DNA of 64,000 nucleotides from the NCBI RefSeq assembly GCF_936270435.1, contig NZ_OW370567.1:744001-808000 (forward strand), read 5' to 3'. Source of the stretch: Wolbachia endosymbiont of Oedothorax gibbosus (GTDB taxonomy: Bacteria; Pseudomonadota; Alphaproteobacteria; Rickettsiales; Anaplasmataceae). The translations under genes and the position numbers were made by a program. A model generated the notes under the pieces. The model was not told the DNA's origin and ran no database searches. It saw only the letters and a list, made by a program, of their open reading frames with translations. This document shows positions 55,450 through 64,000 of the stretch, in pieces (position 1 is the stretch's first letter; every line of letters begins with the position of its first letter).

Positions 55450-56118
55450 ATGAACCCAATAATATGTGCACTGGATACACAAGACTTAAATAAGGCCTTA
55501 TCTTTGGCTAATGCTCTGCGTGGTAAAGTTGGCATGGTAAAGCTGGGATTAGAATTTTTTGCTGCTCATGGTCTTTCTGGAGTGCAAGAAGTTGCAAAAT
55601 GCAATGTACCAATTTTTTTAGATCTGAAATTGCATGACATTCCAAACACTGTAGCTAAAACAGTTGAAGTAATAAAAGTTCTGAACGTTGAAATGTTAAC
55701 TCTGCACATCAGCGGTGGGACAAAAATGCTTGAAGAAGCACTAAGTGTAGTGCAAGGCACAAAAATAAAGCTGATTGGAGTGACAGTGCTAACTAGTATG
55801 AGCAATGAGGATTTAAACGAGCTTGGAGTAGCAAGAGAAGTAAAATCACAGGTAATTTTGCTTGCAAAGCTTGCAAAAAAGATTGGACTCCATGGAATAG
55901 TCTGTTCTGCACTAGAAGCTCAAGAAGTGCGCCGAGAATGCGGTGAAGACTTGAAAATTATTACTCCAGGAATTCGTATAGATCCAGGTCATGACGACCA
56001 AAAAAGGACAGTAACACCAAGAGAAGCAATAAATTCAGGAGCCGATTATATCGTTATTGGCAGACCCATTACAAAAACTGCAAGTAGCGCAGAATTAATA
56101 TTGAAATCCCTTATCTAA
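55450..56118 (+). CDS. pyrF: Orotidine 5'-phosphate decarboxylase
   Basis: 222 residues, a TIM barrel. The catalytic Asp-Lys-Asp array is in FLDLKLHDIPNTVAKT, with the substrate-binding ALDTQDLNKALSLA at the N-terminus and TPGIRIDPGHDDQKR and GADYIVIGRPITK near the C-terminus. It makes UMP in the last step of pyrimidine synthesis, a pathway Wolbachia keeps. It lies 29 bases after the coiled-coil gene. Confidence 0.95.
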   Translation: MNPIICALDTQDLNKALSLANALRGKVGMVKLGLEFFAAHGLSGVQEVAKCNVPIFLDLKLHDIPNTVAKTVEVIKVLNVEMLTLHISGGTKMLEEALSVVQGTKIKLIGVTVLTSMSNEDLNELGVAREVKSQVILLAKLAKKIGLHGIVCSALEAQEVRRECGEDLKIITPGIRIDPGHDDQKRTVTPREAINSGADYIVIGRPITKTASSAELILKSLI

Positions 56119-56140
56119 TTGAAGCAGATAAAAAAAGTGC

Positions 56141-56169
56141 TTGACATAAAAAAACAAACATTATATAGT
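56141..56169 (+). promoter_or_regulatory. Strong consensus promoter downstream of pyrF
   Basis: TTGACA, exactly 17 bases, then TATAGT. This is the best promoter match I see in the window, yet no ORF begins within 440 bases; the hairpins at 56194-56250 do. Confidence 0.72.
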
Positions 56170-56260
56170 ATTGTTACTCTTTATTTTGTCTCGCTTAATT
56201 CAATTACTGAATTAAGTCTACAGTACTAGGCGTGGAACAAAGTGCCACGCTATCTTCCGA
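56170..56260 (+). ncRNA. Candidate small RNA with two hairpins
   Basis: Downstream of the promoter, CTTAATTCA/TGAATTAAG forms a 9-bp stem (56194-56216) and GCGTGG/CCACGC a 6-bp stem (56230-56250). No coding frame is present. I do not recognise the family. The 3' end is not defined, since no T-run follows closely. From about 56260 to 56615 there is only palindromic repeat material and spacer. Confidence 0.42.
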
Positions 56261-56339
56261 TTTACATTTTCAACAGATAAACAAATGATGCCATTTCAGT
56301 GCCAAGCACATAACTGTACGAATATTCATTTTTAAAGGT

Positions 56340-56495
56340 AAATTGCACAACAGATGATGTCATTCCAGTCTGGAATCCAGAAATTTTGCTTATAACTGAG
56401 CTGATGAGCTAAAGGTAGTTGTCTTACGCTAAAACAAACGTTTTTAATTAAGTTGCATAGAACCAGTGTCTGGGCACTGCCCACTGGTGGCCCAA
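56340..56495. repeat. Palindromic element remnants
   Basis: GATGTCATTCCAGTCTGGAA with TCCAG (56354-56380) and CCAGTGTCTGGGCACTGCCC (56463-56485) are partial units of the Wolbachia palindrome family. Confidence 0.55.
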
Positions 56496-56615
56496 ACTAC
56501 AATGTTCGTACAGTTATACCATTTGCTGTCTTCAAATTACAACACAGTTGCCTGCAAAATTCAAAAGAAGTCTAATGCTAACTAATTTTTCATTTCATTT
56601 TCAAAGGAGGCTATT

Positions 56616-57815
56616 ATGTCACTTACCGATATCGCTCACCGTATCAATGAACTTGCTTCATCATGGGAGCAATTTAAATTAATAAATGATCGCAAACTAA
56701 AAGAAATTGAAAGCAAAGGGCGTGCTGATTCTGCAACAATTGAGCAGCTATGCAAGGTAAATAATGCCATTGATAGTTGCAAAGGGCGTTTAGACTTGAT
56801 CGAAACTGCAGCTCAACGTCCAGAAGTAAATACAGATTTTAGCACAAGCGATAAATATTTTTCTGATTATATCCGCAAGGGAATGGAAAGCGGTTTATCA
56901 CACAAAACCCTCAGTGGAGATGATAATGATATCGGAGGGTATCTAGTTACTCCGCATATTATAAAACGCATAAACAAGCGCGTAACTGATTCGTCCCCAA
57001 TGCGACAAATATGCTCCAATCAAAGAATCTCTACTGAAACATTGGATTACATTATAGAAGATTTTGACCGTGCCGGTGCAGGTTGGAGCAGTGAAACAGT
57101 AGATGATGATGACGGTGGCAATAAATCTAAGTATGATTTTGCAAAAGATACGGACACACCTAAAATCCAAAAAATTTCCATAACAACTTACGAGTTATAT
57201 GCTCAACCACAGATATCACAAAAGTTACTCGATGATGCGTTTGTCGATGTTGAGAGTTGGCTGGTGGAAAAGATTGCCGAGACTTTTAGCAAGGAAGAAA
57301 GCGAAGCCTTCATTAAGGGTGAGGGTACTTTTCAACCCAAAGGAATTTTAACTTATGAAAATGGAAACAGTTATAATAAAATAGAGCAAGTTAAAACTGA
57401 AAAATTAGATAGTGATTCAATAATGATGTTGTATTACTCTCTGGACGAATATTATTCCAAAAATGCATCATTTTTGATGAACAGGAGTACGTTGAAGAAT
57501 GTTAGGCTACTAAAAGCTCAAACAGGCCAATATCTCTGGCAACCAAGTTTGTCGCTTGAAGCTCCAGATACCTTAATGGGAATACCAGTATATCAATCTG
57601 CCGATATGCCACCAGCGCCAAACAATCAGCTACCAGTAATTGCGATGGCAGATTTCAAACAAGCTTATAAGATTGTAGATAACAGAGGAATGAGAATATT
57701 AAGAGACCCTTATACGAATAAACCTTATGTGAGGTTTTTTGTCACTAAGCGTGTTGGCGGAGAGGTTGTAAACACCAGTGCTATTAAATTGTTGAAAGTT
57801 GCGAGCAAGTACTAA
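56616..57815 (+). CDS. HK97-type phage/GTA major capsid protein
   Basis: 399 residues behind AAAGGAGG. The N-terminal helical part (about 1-75) resembles the scaffold-like delta region. The capsid fold follows: GGYLVTPHIIKRINKRVTDS, VSS-like PMRQICSNQRISTETLDYII, GWSSETVDDDDGG, EAFIKGEGTFQPKGIL, ASFLMNRSTLKNVRLLKAQT and TLMGIPVYQSADMP. No portal, protease or terminase gene is near. The length is close to gene transfer agent capsid protein (about 398 residues in Rhodobacter), and lone GTA relics are known in Rickettsiales, so a GTA remnant is as likely as a prophage one. The frame is intact, implying selection. Confidence 0.87.
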   Translation: MSLTDIAHRINELASSWEQFKLINDRKLKEIESKGRADSATIEQLCKVNNAIDSCKGRLDLIETAAQRPEVNTDFSTSDKYFSDYIRKGMESGLSHKTLSGDDNDIGGYLVTPHIIKRINKRVTDSSPMRQICSNQRISTETLDYIIEDFDRAGAGWSSETVDDDDGGNKSKYDFAKDTDTPKIQKISITTYELYAQPQISQKLLDDAFVDVESWLVEKIAETFSKEESEAFIKGEGTFQPKGILTYENGNSYNKIEQVKTEKLDSDSIMMLYYSLDEYYSKNASFLMNRSTLKNVRLLKAQTGQYLWQPSLSLEAPDTLMGIPVYQSADMPPAPNNQLPVIAMADFKQAYKIVDNRGMRILRDPYTNKPYVRFFVTKRVGGEVVNTSAIKLLKVASKY

Positions 57816-57865
57816 AAACTTCCGCAGCACCGCCTTCAAAACCTTTTTACTTCTTTTTGTATAGC

Positions 57866-58020
57866 TCCACTCCTGTCATCCCATGCTCTCTTCTTGTCAT
57901 CCCAGTGTCAAGCACTGGGATGACACTCTCCTGGTAGACAATGTTCATACAGCTGTGGGCTTGACCATAAGATCCAGTCTAAAAAATTTGGATTCCAGCG
58001 TCACGCGCTGGAATGACATC
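57866..58020. repeat. Wolbachia palindromic elements
   Basis: GTCATCCCAGTGTCAAGCAC then TGGGATGACAC (about 57896-57927) and GGATTCCAGCGTCACGCGCT then GGAATGACATC (57990-58020). The 332-base spacer 57816-58147 holds no gene; TTGACATGTTATACT near its end may be part of the next gene's promoter. Confidence 0.78.
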
Positions 58021-58147
58021 AAAGAGTGGGCTAATGGTTTTTTATAATGTGAGAAGTCTATTTCCTCTTTAAAGTAAAAAATAGTTGACATGTTATACTG
58101 TTTATGAAATAATTGAGTTAATTTACTATTAATTATAGGAGTAAAAT

Positions 58148-59599
58148 ATGTGGGAAAAAATAAAAAACTTTTTTAAATGGATTGCTGATCACACAGGAAT
58201 TTCATGGATTGCAAGAAAAATTTCATCAGGCTGGAAGTGGTTATTTGGTGGTAAAGCAAATACTACTCAACAAAATACATCACAGCATGAGGAGCGTTCA
58301 GATAATGAGAAACAGGAACCTGCTCAAGCAAATGATCAATCAAAAGATCACACAACACCAAAAACTCTAGATGATGAAGTTAATCCTGATAAACCAGCAG
58401 CGCCAGATAAACCTCAAGGACCTGTAATTAATACATCTGAAACAGATGCTAAGGAGCTACCAGAAAATTTTCCGACACCTAATCTCAAAGTTGGAGATGG
58501 TGGAAAGTTGTTATTAACTCTAACTCCAGAACAGTTAGCAAAATGTAAGGAGAATAGTGAAGCTACAAGATTAAATGCACTGCTTATATATATAAAATGT
58601 GATGCAAATGAATATCGCATTACTGGCAATAGTGTTGATGAGAAAATTATATCGATAGAATCAATACAGAAGAAAAATGAAAATGGTCAATTTAAAAAAA
58701 TCAGCGCAAAAGAAATTCTAGGTAATGCAATGGTTAAAAAAGTAGATAGTATATCTAACAGGGCATTCGAAGCTCCAACGTTGGAACAACCTAAGCTCAA
58801 TACTACTACGACACAACAAGTGGTTAACAATGACAGCAACAAGGAGATTGCTGCTGAAGAACATGCATCAAGTTCAACAACTACTGGTCTAACAGAACAA
58901 TTACCTGAAGTTAATTCAACTCAAGAATTATCAACTCCTAATAATGAGCCTGTTAAAATAGATACTTCTGATCAATCAATACCACCAGCAGCGCCAGATG
59001 AACCTCAAAGACCTGTAATTAATACATCTGAAACAGATGCTAAGGAGCTACCAGAAAATTTTCCGACATCTAATCCCAAAAATGCTGATAGTAATGTACT
59101 AAAAGGAGCATCAAATGAAAACTACCTTAAAGTTGAAGAAATACCAAACTCTGAGAAATCTAAGAGAGAATCTTCTACTATCAACGTTTTTAACGGAAAC
59201 TTAGAACTACTCCTTGCAGATGATATTCAACAAAAGCTAGAAGATTATAAACACCCAAGAAATAATGGTAAATATCGTATGGAAATACACTGCAAGGAAG
59301 GTAAGTTTAACATTAACTTTTTTAAGATGGATAATGCGGATGGTTCTTTAACTATTAACACGTTGCAAAAAATAGGTAATAACCAACTACTTAGTGATAC
59401 AAGTAAAATTAAAAAGTCCTTAGGCTTGAAGAAACAGGTGACATCTGTTGAAATAGATTTTATATGTAAATATCAATCTGTTGAAAGCCTTAAACTTAAA
59501 GTGCCCACAAATGTACCAAGTTCAGAAATTGCTAGTTCTGCAACACCACCACCAGCCGCTTTTCTTTCTTATACACACAGAAATCATATAGAATTGTAA
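58148..59599 (+). CDS. Hypothetical protein with internal duplication, effector-like
   Basis: 483 residues behind ATAGGAGTAAAAT. The N-terminus MWEKIKNFFKWIADHTGISW is an amphipathic, tryptophan-rich stretch that could bind membrane. A polar Pro/Thr/Gln-rich region contains the unit INTSETDAKELPENFPT twice, near residues 95 and 295. Two related folded parts (about 112-200, LLLTLTPEQLAKCKENSEAT; and 345-455, LELLLADDIQQKLEDYKHPR) follow each unit and share a beta-rich pattern, so the gene looks like an internal duplication. No known domain or catalytic residues recognised. Confidence 0.65.
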   Translation: MWEKIKNFFKWIADHTGISWIARKISSGWKWLFGGKANTTQQNTSQHEERSDNEKQEPAQANDQSKDHTTPKTLDDEVNPDKPAAPDKPQGPVINTSETDAKELPENFPTPNLKVGDGGKLLLTLTPEQLAKCKENSEATRLNALLIYIKCDANEYRITGNSVDEKIISIESIQKKNENGQFKKISAKEILGNAMVKKVDSISNRAFEAPTLEQPKLNTTTTQQVVNNDSNKEIAAEEHASSSTTTGLTEQLPEVNSTQELSTPNNEPVKIDTSDQSIPPAAPDEPQRPVINTSETDAKELPENFPTSNPKNADSNVLKGASNENYLKVEEIPNSEKSKRESSTINVFNGNLELLLADDIQQKLEDYKHPRNNGKYRMEIHCKEGKFNINFFKMDNADGSLTINTLQKIGNNQLLSDTSKIKKSLGLKKQVTSVEIDFICKYQSVESLKLKVPTNVPSSEIASSATPPPAAFLSYTHRNHIEL

Positions 59600-59618
59600 A
59601 TGCAGCTTTTTTATTCTG

Positions 59619-60950
59619 ATGCTTTTCAATTCTATAGTTCTTAGCCTCTCTTTACTATTATTTCTCTGTATTATCATAAAAAAGAATAGAAAACTGAGTA
59701 AAGAGAAAGCAAACCTTGAAGTTAATTTATGTAAATTAGAGCAAGAAACAAAGCAAAGTTTGCTTACGAAGAATGAAGAAATAGTTGATTTAAAGATCAA
59801 AAGAGCAGAACTTGAAGTAACTCTGCAAAAAGAACGTGAGGAAAAGAAAAAGGAAATAGAATTACTAACAAAAGCAGAGGAGAGATTAACAAACACTTTT
59901 AAAGCGCTCTCTCTTGATGCTTTGCAGACAAATAACAATAATTTTCTGAACTTAGCGAAGGAAGTAATCGATAGTAAATTAAAAGAAACGGAAAGCGATT
60001 TTAAAAAAAGACAAGCAACGATTAACGAAGTTGTAACGCCAATAAAAGAAAAATTAGAAAAATTCGATAACGAAATACGTGAGCTAGAAAAGGAGAGGGT
60101 AGGGGCCTATGAAGGTTTAAAGGAGCAAATTGGAGCACTGATGAACCAAACTTCCAACCTTGCTAATGCCCTGAGAAAGCCCCACATCAGAGGAAAGTGG
60201 GGTGAAATGCAGTTAAAGAGAGTGGTAGAAATGGCGGGAATGATTGAATATTGCGATTTTTTTACTCAGCCGTCAGTGGTTGATAAAAACGAGGATAATT
60301 TATTGCGTCCTGATTTAATAATTAAAATGCCATCTGGAAAGCAAATAATAATAGATGCTAAAGTGCCGCTTGATTCTTACATGGATGCTATATCACAAAA
60401 TGATTTGCAAATACAAAAGGAGAAATTAAAGAATCATTCCCTGGCAATAAAAAAACACATAAATGACTTGGGTAAAAAAGAGTATTGGAATCAATTTGAA
60501 AATACGCCAGAACTTGTGGTGCTTTTCTTAACAGGGGAGGGGGTTTTTAGCGCAGCACTAGAATATGAGCCTGCTTTGATAGAAATTGGAGTAGAAAAAA
60601 AAGTGATCATTGCAACACCGATCACTCTCATTGCGTTGCTAAGAGCAATAGCGTATGGATGGAAGCAAGAGATGATAGCTGAAAGCGCAAAAAAGATCAG
60701 CGAACTAGGTCATATTTTGTATGAGCGCATTTGCACAATGGGCGAAAACTTTGATAATTTGCGCAGGAGCTTGAAAAGTGCTGTCGATCATTATAATAAA
60801 ACTGCTGGTTCGCTTGAAGCAAGGGTGTTTCCTGCTGCTCGAGAATTCAATAAGCTTGGTATACATGCAAAAAATAAAAACTTAAGTGCTGCAAAGGAAT
60901 TAGAGTCTTTACCACGCAGCTTACATACTGAAGAACTGAAAGTAGATTAG
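59619..60950 (+). CDS. rmuC: RmuC-family DNA recombination protein
   Basis: 443 residues. An N-terminal membrane segment (about 4-22) and a coiled coil (about 25-165) precede the RmuC nuclease-like domain: KPHIRGKWGEMQLKRVVEMA, LRPDLIIKMPSGKQIIIDAK with VPLDSY, and ATPITLIALLRAIAYGWKQE. These are the signature segments of the family; D and the DAK motif are the likely PD-(D/E)XK residues. RmuC limits inversion at short inverted repeats in E. coli, of interest in a genome so rich in palindromes. It starts 20 bases after the preceding gene. Confidence 0.93.
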   Translation: MLFNSIVLSLSLLLFLCIIIKKNRKLSKEKANLEVNLCKLEQETKQSLLTKNEEIVDLKIKRAELEVTLQKEREEKKKEIELLTKAEERLTNTFKALSLDALQTNNNNFLNLAKEVIDSKLKETESDFKKRQATINEVVTPIKEKLEKFDNEIRELEKERVGAYEGLKEQIGALMNQTSNLANALRKPHIRGKWGEMQLKRVVEMAGMIEYCDFFTQPSVVDKNEDNLLRPDLIIKMPSGKQIIIDAKVPLDSYMDAISQNDLQIQKEKLKNHSLAIKKHINDLGKKEYWNQFENTPELVVLFLTGEGVFSAALEYEPALIEIGVEKKVIIATPITLIALLRAIAYGWKQEMIAESAKKISELGHILYERICTMGENFDNLRRSLKSAVDHYNKTAGSLEARVFPAAREFNKLGIHAKNKNLSAAKELESLPRSLHTEELKVD

Positions 60951-61067
60951 ACTTCTTACATCAGACCATAGTGCGCTAACATGGAAGTTCTTCTGCTCCA
61001 CAAACAAATAGTATTGTGCTCAATGCTGCAAATGAAATAGCTATTTATTAATATATTAAGGAAAAAG

Positions 61068-61096
61068 TTGACTTTTTGTCTAAAATAATATAAAAT
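61068..61096 (+). promoter_or_regulatory. Probable promoter of the 61121 gene
   Basis: TTGACT, 17 bases, TAAAAT, ending 25 bases before the GTG start. Confidence 0.58.
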
Positions 61097-61120
61097 AAAA
61101 TAATAGTTGGTGAGGTAAAA

Positions 61121-62563
61121 GTGTTAGTATCAAAAGAGCGTAAGGAATATTTACTAGAAAAGTTTAAATATGCTGCCAAAGAATTTGGCAAATCTAGTAC
61201 AAAGTCCGATCATAAAACAGTACCAAAAGAACAGCAACTCTCTATTGATTTAGGTAACAAAAAAGTTTTTGGTATTATAAACAGAATTTTATACTGGATA
61301 GAAAGTAAATTTACATATTTTTTTCCACGCTATAATTTATTTCCAGAAGTTGGAGTCGAAGGAAGAAAAATCCCTAGAACTAATACAAGGGTTAAGTATT
61401 TTACTCCAGATGATCAAGTAGAACATACTAAAATTACTTATAAAGGAAAATTATGCGTAGACTTAATGCCAGAAATAGAAGGTAATAAGTTAAAAGGCTT
61501 TAAAGGCAAACTATATGATACAACTGATAAAATTAGTAAGGGAGAAAAAGGTTGTGTAGCTTATGTGATCACGCTTGATGGAAAGCTAGTCACTCATGAA
61601 CATATTAATGTTAATAAAAGCGAATGGGCTTATCGTCATTCAACTCTTGCAGGTGGTAGGCCAGTTTTATGTTCTGGTTTAATAAAAGTGGTAAATGGTA
61701 AAATAACTTATATAGACAATAATAGTGGGCATTATAAACCAGAATCAGCAAATTTATACAATGCAGTGAAAAAATTAGAAGGTCTATTTTCGAAAGATGC
61801 AAAAGTTGTCTGCTTACCATATTGGGTTAGCTTGCAAAAACAAATTCCTTTTATACGCAAAATTATTCCAGCTAAACAAGAGCCAGTAGAGAAATTTTTG
61901 CAAAGGATGGAGAAAAAAGGAAAAGATGGATTGACTCAATATGAAAGACATTTTAAAGGGGTAAAAGAATGTAATGAACAGTATGAACAAAAGTTGCTTC
62001 TTGCAAGCTATAAATCACCTACAAATGAACTGCCCTGCAAACCAACTATACATAAAAAACACAGGTTGAAATACTCTGAATATATTAACTTACACCTTAA
62101 TTTTTTGAAAGAGTTCGATGAAAATCCCAAAGTGCAAACAATGGCAATAGAACACTCAATAAGAAGGATTATTGGAGCAAATTATGGCCATAAACCTACA
62201 GTTGCGCTTGCTAAGGCACAGATAGCTAAAGATGGAAAGTTGCAAGAAACGGACGAAATAGTAGGTATAAATGTAACCTTTCACCATGAGAACGATTGTA
62301 ATAGCTTTGCTAAATTGCAGGATCTCAAAAAGCATAGCTATAATTGCATATCTCATCTGAAGGACAAAGAAATTGATGAGCTTCTTAAATATACATATGA
62401 CGAAAAAGATAGAGCCACTATAGAAAAATTAATGCCCAATAAACATACAGTTTTTATGAGTACAGACCAGGCTGATAAGTTTATAAAGGACACTTTACAA
62501 ATTAAAATTGATAGCGTTGAACAATTGTTTGGTGGAGCGTTAAAACTCAATTTAACTAGGTAA
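61121..62563 (+). CDS. Hypothetical effector-like protein
   Basis: 480 residues from a GTG preceded by TGAGGTAAAA. The first 90 residues are basic with a hydrophobic, aromatic-rich patch (YWIESKFTYFFPRYNLFPEV). Residues about 145-215 (HEHINVNKSEWAYRHSTLAG, SGLIKVVNGKITYIDNNSGH then YKP) form a segment that I recall as recurring in bacterial toxins and effectors of unrelated domain makeup; its function is unknown to me. The rest is helical without recognised motifs. It has its own promoter, no signal peptide and no neighbours of related function. Confidence 0.65.
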   Translation: MLVSKERKEYLLEKFKYAAKEFGKSSTKSDHKTVPKEQQLSIDLGNKKVFGIINRILYWIESKFTYFFPRYNLFPEVGVEGRKIPRTNTRVKYFTPDDQVEHTKITYKGKLCVDLMPEIEGNKLKGFKGKLYDTTDKISKGEKGCVAYVITLDGKLVTHEHINVNKSEWAYRHSTLAGGRPVLCSGLIKVVNGKITYIDNNSGHYKPESANLYNAVKKLEGLFSKDAKVVCLPYWVSLQKQIPFIRKIIPAKQEPVEKFLQRMEKKGKDGLTQYERHFKGVKECNEQYEQKLLLASYKSPTNELPCKPTIHKKHRLKYSEYINLHLNFLKEFDENPKVQTMAIEHSIRRIIGANYGHKPTVALAKAQIAKDGKLQETDEIVGINVTFHHENDCNSFAKLQDLKKHSYNCISHLKDKEIDELLKYTYDEKDRATIEKLMPNKHTVFMSTDQADKFIKDTLQIKIDSVEQLFGGALKLNLTR

Positions 62564-62576
62564 AACAATGGGACTT

Positions 62577-64000
62577 TTACAACCACTCTCCTACCCTTTC
62601 TAGCTGTTTATAGCTGTTAAATCTCAAGAATTTATCAAAATATGGAGAGGCAATAAAGGGTGTGGTATCTCTTAAATAATTAGATAAAAAATCTGGTAGA
62701 TCATTCTGAAATTCCTGCATTTTTTGTCTATAATCCTTCAAAGCAATAACCTTTATTTTATCATAGTCAAGTTTCCAATAAGCAAGTTCTGAAACTTCTC
62801 TTTTTGTTATATGTTCTACCGCTAAGGCTTGCAAAATTAACTGTGGAAAAAATCCCGACATCACTTCTTCATTGGAAGGTGGTGAACCAAGCTTATAGTC
62901 TATAATTGCTACTTGCCCACTTGGTAGATACTCAACTCTATCACACCTTGCTGTCAGTAAGATTTCTTGAGGGATAAGATCTCTATTTGTCATCCAAGCA
63001 GTTTCATACTGATCACAAGAACCAGCGTCACGCGCTGGAATATGGAATATCGGACAGGAAAAGCTCTTTTCTAGCTCAATATGGTTGCTTCGAGTTTCAT
63101 CAAGTTCGACAAAAATCCTTTGCAGTCTTACCCACCACATATTTGAAAAATTAAACTGACTAGTCGAGAATGCTTCCCGCGTGATGCTCATCAGCGACTT
63201 TTTGTTGCGTAAATATCTTGCAAGAATGTTGTGTACCATAGTGCCAAATTCCAATATCGATGGCTTAAAATTCAAGTCTCTTAATTGTTTAAGGCCCAGT
63301 ATATATTCAACGTAAAATGAATAAGGATTACGAATTAGCTTTTCTATTGCACTGCAAGACATCACCTGCATTTTTTCTTTTCTAACTTCGGTTTGAGGTT
63401 TTGGCATAGGCTGAGTACATGGAACAATGCATTCAGGTGTATTTAATATTCTCAGCCAATCGCGATAAGGATATTTTGACCCCTGCAACAGAATTTCCAA
63501 ACGCTGCAATAGAATTGGCTTTCTATGGCTTAGCGATCTTGTAATATAAACCTTACTTGCACAAAACAAATTGCGCAGAATATACAAAAAATACCCCTGC
63601 TCTTCTTGCACAGAAGGAAGGTTTCTCGTAAGCGCATTCAAAAATGACCCTTGAAAACTTGGCGTTTCGTTAAATCCAGCAAGTATTACAACTTTATTGT
63701 GATATAAACTGAATCTACTTAAGTCACTTGCTACAGGAAAAAACTTTCTCTTTAAAAATAACGTTAGAATTTGGCTATATAACTCTAAGGAGCACTTAAT
63801 TTCTACACCCTCACATGCATTCAAGAAATTACAGGTAAAATTACCCATTTCATTATTTAGCTCTGAAAAATTTATACCAGATAGCATATTAATACACTGC
63901 AAATGAGTTGCCACCACATCAGAAATAGGGTAATTTATAGAATCAAGTAAAAGATTAAATACGACCTCTAACTTACTGATAATAAGCAATATATCCTCTT
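62577..64000 (-). CDS. addB: AddB-like double-strand-break repair nuclease, C-terminal part (runs off right edge)
   Basis: At least 474 residues; the frame stays open to the window edge (the TTG at 63989 is unlikely to be the start). The C-terminal nuclease domain shows CSAIEKLIRNPYSFYVEYIL, LEFGTMVHNILARYL, LTARCDRVEYLPSGQVAIID with YKLG, and FFPQLILQALAVE, which match the alphaproteobacterial AddB PD-(D/E)XK domain. Upstream is the inactive-helicase-like part (VVILAGFNETPSFQGSFLNA). AddAB resects DNA ends for recombination. A palindromic element sits in frame before the nuclease motif (IFHIPARDAGSCDQ). AddB is usually about 900 residues, so roughly half is outside. Confidence 0.86.
   Translation of the reverse strand, partial: EDILLIISKLEVVFNLLLDSINYPISDVVATHLQCINMLSGINFSELNNEMGNFTCNFLNACEGVEIKCSLELYSQILTLFLKRKFFPVASDLSRFSLYHNKVVILAGFNETPSFQGSFLNALTRNLPSVQEEQGYFLYILRNLFCASKVYITRSLSHRKPILLQRLEILLQGSKYPYRDWLRILNTPECIVPCTQPMPKPQTEVRKEKMQVMSCSAIEKLIRNPYSFYVEYILGLKQLRDLNFKPSILEFGTMVHNILARYLRNKKSLMSITREAFSTSQFNFSNMWWVRLQRIFVELDETRSNHIELEKSFSCPIFHIPARDAGSCDQYETAWMTNRDLIPQEILLTARCDRVEYLPSGQVAIIDYKLGSPPSNEEVMSGFFPQLILQALAVEHITKREVSELAYWKLDYDKIKVIALKDYRQKMQEFQNDLPDFLSNYLRDTTPFIASPYFDKFLRFNSYKQLERVGEWL
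63018..63043 (-). repeat. Palindromic element inside addB, in frame
   Basis: ACCAGCGTCACGCGCTGG is the core of the same palindrome found in ppdK. It is translated here on the minus strand as PARDAG. Confidence 0.8.

Noticed and set aside
56555..56580. AAAAGAAGTCTAA resembling the IS5-type right end
   Set aside because: Only about ten bases match and there is no partner end, so an IS scar cannot be claimed.

Overview
The window is AT-rich DNA that reads as a Wolbachia chromosome (Rickettsiales, Alphaproteobacteria; insect or nematode endosymbiont). Four things point there. Many copies of the Wolbachia palindromic element (core GTCATTCCAGCGCGTGACGC and variants) occur, some inside genes. There are IS5, IS903-type, IS982 and IS256 copies. 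There is a block of phage WO accessory genes (ankyrin, phospholipase D, patatin, tandem-HTH regulators, RadC, MutL, Rpn). The housekeeping genes (CcmA, PpdK, GlpX, an archaeal-looking ValRS, RmuC, AddB) are Rickettsiales-like. The strain was not determined.

Layout. 1-6.8 kb is housekeeping: ccmA (cut by the left edge), aspS, an MFS carrier, an Rlu pseudouridine synthase and an NhaC-type antiporter. 6.8-11.1 kb is a mobile-element graveyard: a degenerate IS903-type element inside palindromic repeats, an IS5-family element split by an IS982 copy (5-bp target duplication visible), and the 5' RNA part of a group II intron. 11.3-24.9 kb holds ppdK, an ankyrin gene cut by a tandemly duplicated IS5-type element, glpX, a gene with an in-frame stop, ychF, two OTU-type cysteine protease genes (one broken) and a CCA-adding enzyme gene. 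25.2-26.6 kb is an intact IS256 element.

26.6-42.2 kb is accessory and phage WO-like: a broken ankyrin gene, a small membrane protein, divergent phospholipase D and patatin genes, three regulators with duplicated HTH domains, a RadC-like protein lacking one JAMM histidine, a frameshifted mutL and an Rpn-family nuclease. RadC - HTH regulator - MutL - Rpn recalls, from memory, the 'Octomom' block of wMel. Then come a Vat/CatB-type acetyltransferase, a SnoaL-like protein, a Bcp-type peroxiredoxin and a gene split by a second IS982 copy whose target duplication allows an in-frame reconstruction.

43-64 kb returns to core genes (argB-like, engB, prfA, a Bcr/CflA transporter, valS, pyrF, rmuC, addB). 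Mixed in are membrane-anchored coiled-coil proteins, one with a C-terminal AAA ATPase domain and a perfect 589-bp internal duplication, an orphan HK97-type capsid gene and two effector-like hypothetical genes. A strong promoter followed by two hairpins downstream of pyrF may mark a small RNA gene.

Together the window shows a reduced endosymbiont genome in flux: core genes interrupted by palindromic elements that keep frame, recent IS insertions whose footprints can be undone on paper, and host-interaction candidates (OTU, ankyrin, patatin, AAA/coiled coil).
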